From NCBI RefSeq assembly GCF_040581485.1, contig NC_090133.1, forward strand, positions 5,456,001 through 5,520,000: a stretch of DNA of 64,000 nt, written 5' to 3'. The notes beneath the pieces were generated by a model. The model saw nothing but the letters and a program-made list of their open reading frames with translations. It was not told the origin of the DNA and searched no databases. Made by a program: the position numbers and the translations under genes. This document shows, piece by piece, positions 61,381-64,000 of this stretch (positions are counted from its first letter, which is position 1; every line of letters begins with the position of its first letter). The DNA comes from Linepithema humile. Its lineage: Eukaryota; Arthropoda; Insecta; Hymenoptera; Formicidae.

Positions 61381-64000
61381 GACGCCGGGTTCAACCTCGG
61401 GATTCATATTATCGAGCACGAAGGTTAGGCCGCGGCCCCGTTGCGCAGCAGGTAAAACGGAGAGCAGCAGGCCACGCAAAGAAGAATAGTGCAGGGCCTC
61501 GGGTACTTCACGGTCCCGCGGATGTTCGCGCGGCACACGTGGCTCATACATCGCGCATGTCGATCACGTTCGGCGCGGTCATTATCATTGATCATCCACC
61601 GCCTTTCCGTCGGACGCTTCGCGGCCTATCGGCTAATTGCCGCCGCGGCATCGATCTTCCCGGCACAAAGTCGTAAAGCCACGTATACTCTGACTTGGTG
61701 ATGCGGACGATGCTTAAATTCGATCGACCATCGATACCTTCTCCCGTTCGGTAACGAGCATTTGGCATTTTGCAATATTGTTTTCTTAACAGTGAAAAAA
61801 AGAGTAATAAATTGAGGGGAGCAAATGTAGGGAGCAAATCAATTTGGTAAAAAATCTTGAACACGATAATTTTATCATATTTTCTTATTAATAAGAAAAA
61901 TCGCAAGAAAAATCTTTCTCTACGCTATTTTTAATGTGCTGTTCGAGAGAAAAGTTGTTATACATATATTATCGAATTCGTGTTATTACAGGTTACTCCG
62001 GCGAGATAAAAATTCGAACGACACGCACCTTTCCATCTACTGATTTGCTAATCGCCGATCGCTAGCGCGCGTTTAATGTCGCCGACAAAGATATTTCTTG
62101 CTGTTTATTAATTGAGTCTTTCAGAATTACCGAGGCAATTAATGCGCTGCGTAACGCCACGTCAGCTTGCTACGCTATTAACGCGATTATATATATGTTC
62201 TACTCGCGGTATTAAAAAAATTATAGATAACAGACTCGCCTTTTCTCTCTCGGTATGCCGACTGGCAAAACGATCAACGATTGCCGCTGTATACGGCGGT
62301 CGTCACATTGTTGCCGTCATCCGCGAGAAATTAAAAGCTTCCTCCGCATTTATTAATATTATAGCATCGTTTGCGAGAACTTAGCTATTAGTTAATCGTA
62401 GATCAGCTATATTTTGTCGCTGTGCGCGATTCAAGCGTGTCCGAGCACGCAAGTCATTCGCGAAAGTTAAACGTAGTTTACCTTTGATAGGCAGAAATAA
62501 ATATGTAATTGCGTAAGCTGTGTAAAAGCCTAATATCGTATGCAACAACATTCTTCTTAAAGAAATAATTAAAACATGAATAAAACATATTTTACTGAAG
62601 TTACAAAGCTAAGTCTTAGCAACTTATTCTCTGATAAATCTATTAATTAAAAAATCTTTTTTTTTAATGTAATTTTAATCACAGTTTTGTTCTATTATTG
62701 AGAAATGTTTTTCAATATTGCAAGATGTGCCTTTAACATTCTTGAGCGTGTTTCCTTATCGACAACATGAGAAATATCGCAATGACAATTCGAGATCGTC
62801 GCTTTCACCAACTGGCGTTAGTGACATTTCATTCGACGTTCATTAGGAGCCGAATGTCACTCGTCAATTAAAACACGGCTCCGATAGATCAAATCGCTCG
62901 TTCCGTGTCCCCGTCCGAGCGGATCGTTTCGACGTCGCAAGATAAGCTCCGAGAGCTCCGCGATACGATCTCGAACCTGTGATAAATTCCGAAAGGCGAT
63001 CGCGGACAGTCGTTCACTAACAGTCGATAATTATACGCGCTTGCGTATTCACTTAAGCCTTTCCAAATAATCGTGTTTACGGCGATGATACGGCGATAAG
63101 CGCTATGTAATGATGCGAATCATGATATTATGATGCGGAGCGCCAAGCGTGCATTTTAATATTCTGCTCAAAAATTTTTATACTTAATAATGACGAATTT
63201 CTCCATTGATATAAATATTGGAATATGAATGTTTCCTCACACTAAATAATTAACTGTAATTTAAAAAATTAAAATTTTCTCTAGGCAAAATAAATTACAA
63301 ATCAAAAGAATATATAATTAGAGTTACAATTACAGGTTTTCAGATACTTTTATATTACACTAAAGACAGAATAAAAAATTAATTTAAAATTATCTAAGAT
63401 ACTCAACGAGGTTCGAAATACAAATCTTGGCAATTTGTTCTCTAAGAAATTTACAATAATTTGATTAGGATAGGAATTAATGTTGGTTATACGAGCATAT
63501 CGCTGCATCTTGAACTCGCGATCGCAGAGTATCACGTAAGTGGTATTGTCGGACAGTGTCCAGTGTGCCACTCGCGAGAAATGTGCATTCAACCGTCGGG
63601 GGGTTAAATCGAATAACCTCGCGGCGTCGCATTCAAGATCACCATGAAATAATCCCACACGATTTCTCTCGCGTGCGCGTATGCCGCTCGCGTCATACTT
63701 TTTAAGCGAGCGAGTCATGACACTTAACCGAAACGAATGAGGGATTTAGAAGGCAAGTATCTACACCTTTACGAAGCACTGCGAATCTTCACGGTAATCC
63801 GTTCCGAAGAGATATGTTATCGATATTCCGCCCTTGCTCGCCATTTAATAGCGCATCAATTTATCTTTGTAAATAGCAAATCTTCGATAATTCACTGTTA
63901 TCTAATTAAGTTACATTTTAATATATTAAATTATGAAAATGTTATATGCAATATATAATATGCAAAAATACGAAACAAAATTTTAAAATAGCGACAAAGT

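Larger units (their letters stand above)
50335..64000. other. Stretch without a supported gene (50335-64000)
   Basis: CpG-rich and A+T-rich DNA alternate. CpG-rich blocks at 52600-53340, 54790-55740, 56480-57550, 58640-59340, 59540-59880 and 62780-63140 carry open frames on both strands with no recognisable protein. The Z-DNA-like tract, the GCAC, CTGC and GA repeats lie here. A few isolated splice-like motifs (for example the donor at 51711 on the + strand) lack a matching partner. Confidence 0.6.

Overview
The window looks like one piece of insect nuclear genome, most likely from a hymenopteran and perhaps an ant. Three things point that way: introns with GT/AG ends inside a recognisable gene, CpG that is not depleted, and a mosaic of very A+T-rich stretches alternating with CpG-rich blocks full of purine or pyrimidine tracts and simple repeats. 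No operons, bacterial genes, CRISPR arrays or rRNA were seen, and I found no convincing tRNA. The window is gene-poor. Most long open frames lie in CpG-rich blocks where stop codons are rare by composition, and I did not call them.

The clear gene content lies between about 18.5 and 23.2 kb. It is a head-to-head inverted pair of genes for a secreted ADAMTS-like zinc metalloprotease (M12B/reprolysin family). The right copy (+ strand, about 20.7-23.1 kb) has the end of the propeptide, the metalloprotease domain, a disintegrin-like/cysteine-rich segment, a thrombospondin-1-like segment and a C-terminal cysteine-rich tail, in four exons. The left copy (- strand, about 20.6-18.65 kb) starts inside the catalytic exon and keeps the last two exons. 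As read here both are broken just after the zinc motif by different lesions: an in-frame TAA in the right copy and a 2-bp surplus in the left. I call both pseudogenes, unless the lesions are sequence errors. The arms are about 95% identical over the last coding block, with one 222-bp stretch that is identical.

At 23.94-24.96 kb lies a decayed zinc-finger gene (- strand) made of at least two related units of about 480 bp.

Elsewhere there are only candidates. Several short open segments on the - strand have a pyrimidine-rich AG in front and a GTAAG/GTGAG behind, so they could be internal exons of one or more long genes with large introns: 515-634, 7050-7121, 35992-36131, 45936-46006, 47516-47575, 47826-47879 and 50253-50334. 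A cysteine-rich candidate terminal exon lies at 8321-8580. None was assigned to a family. There are also a nearly perfect 69-nt hairpin of pre-miRNA size (46619-46687), a second hairpin (43148-43218), a Z-DNA-like alternating tract (57013-57054) and several simple repeats.
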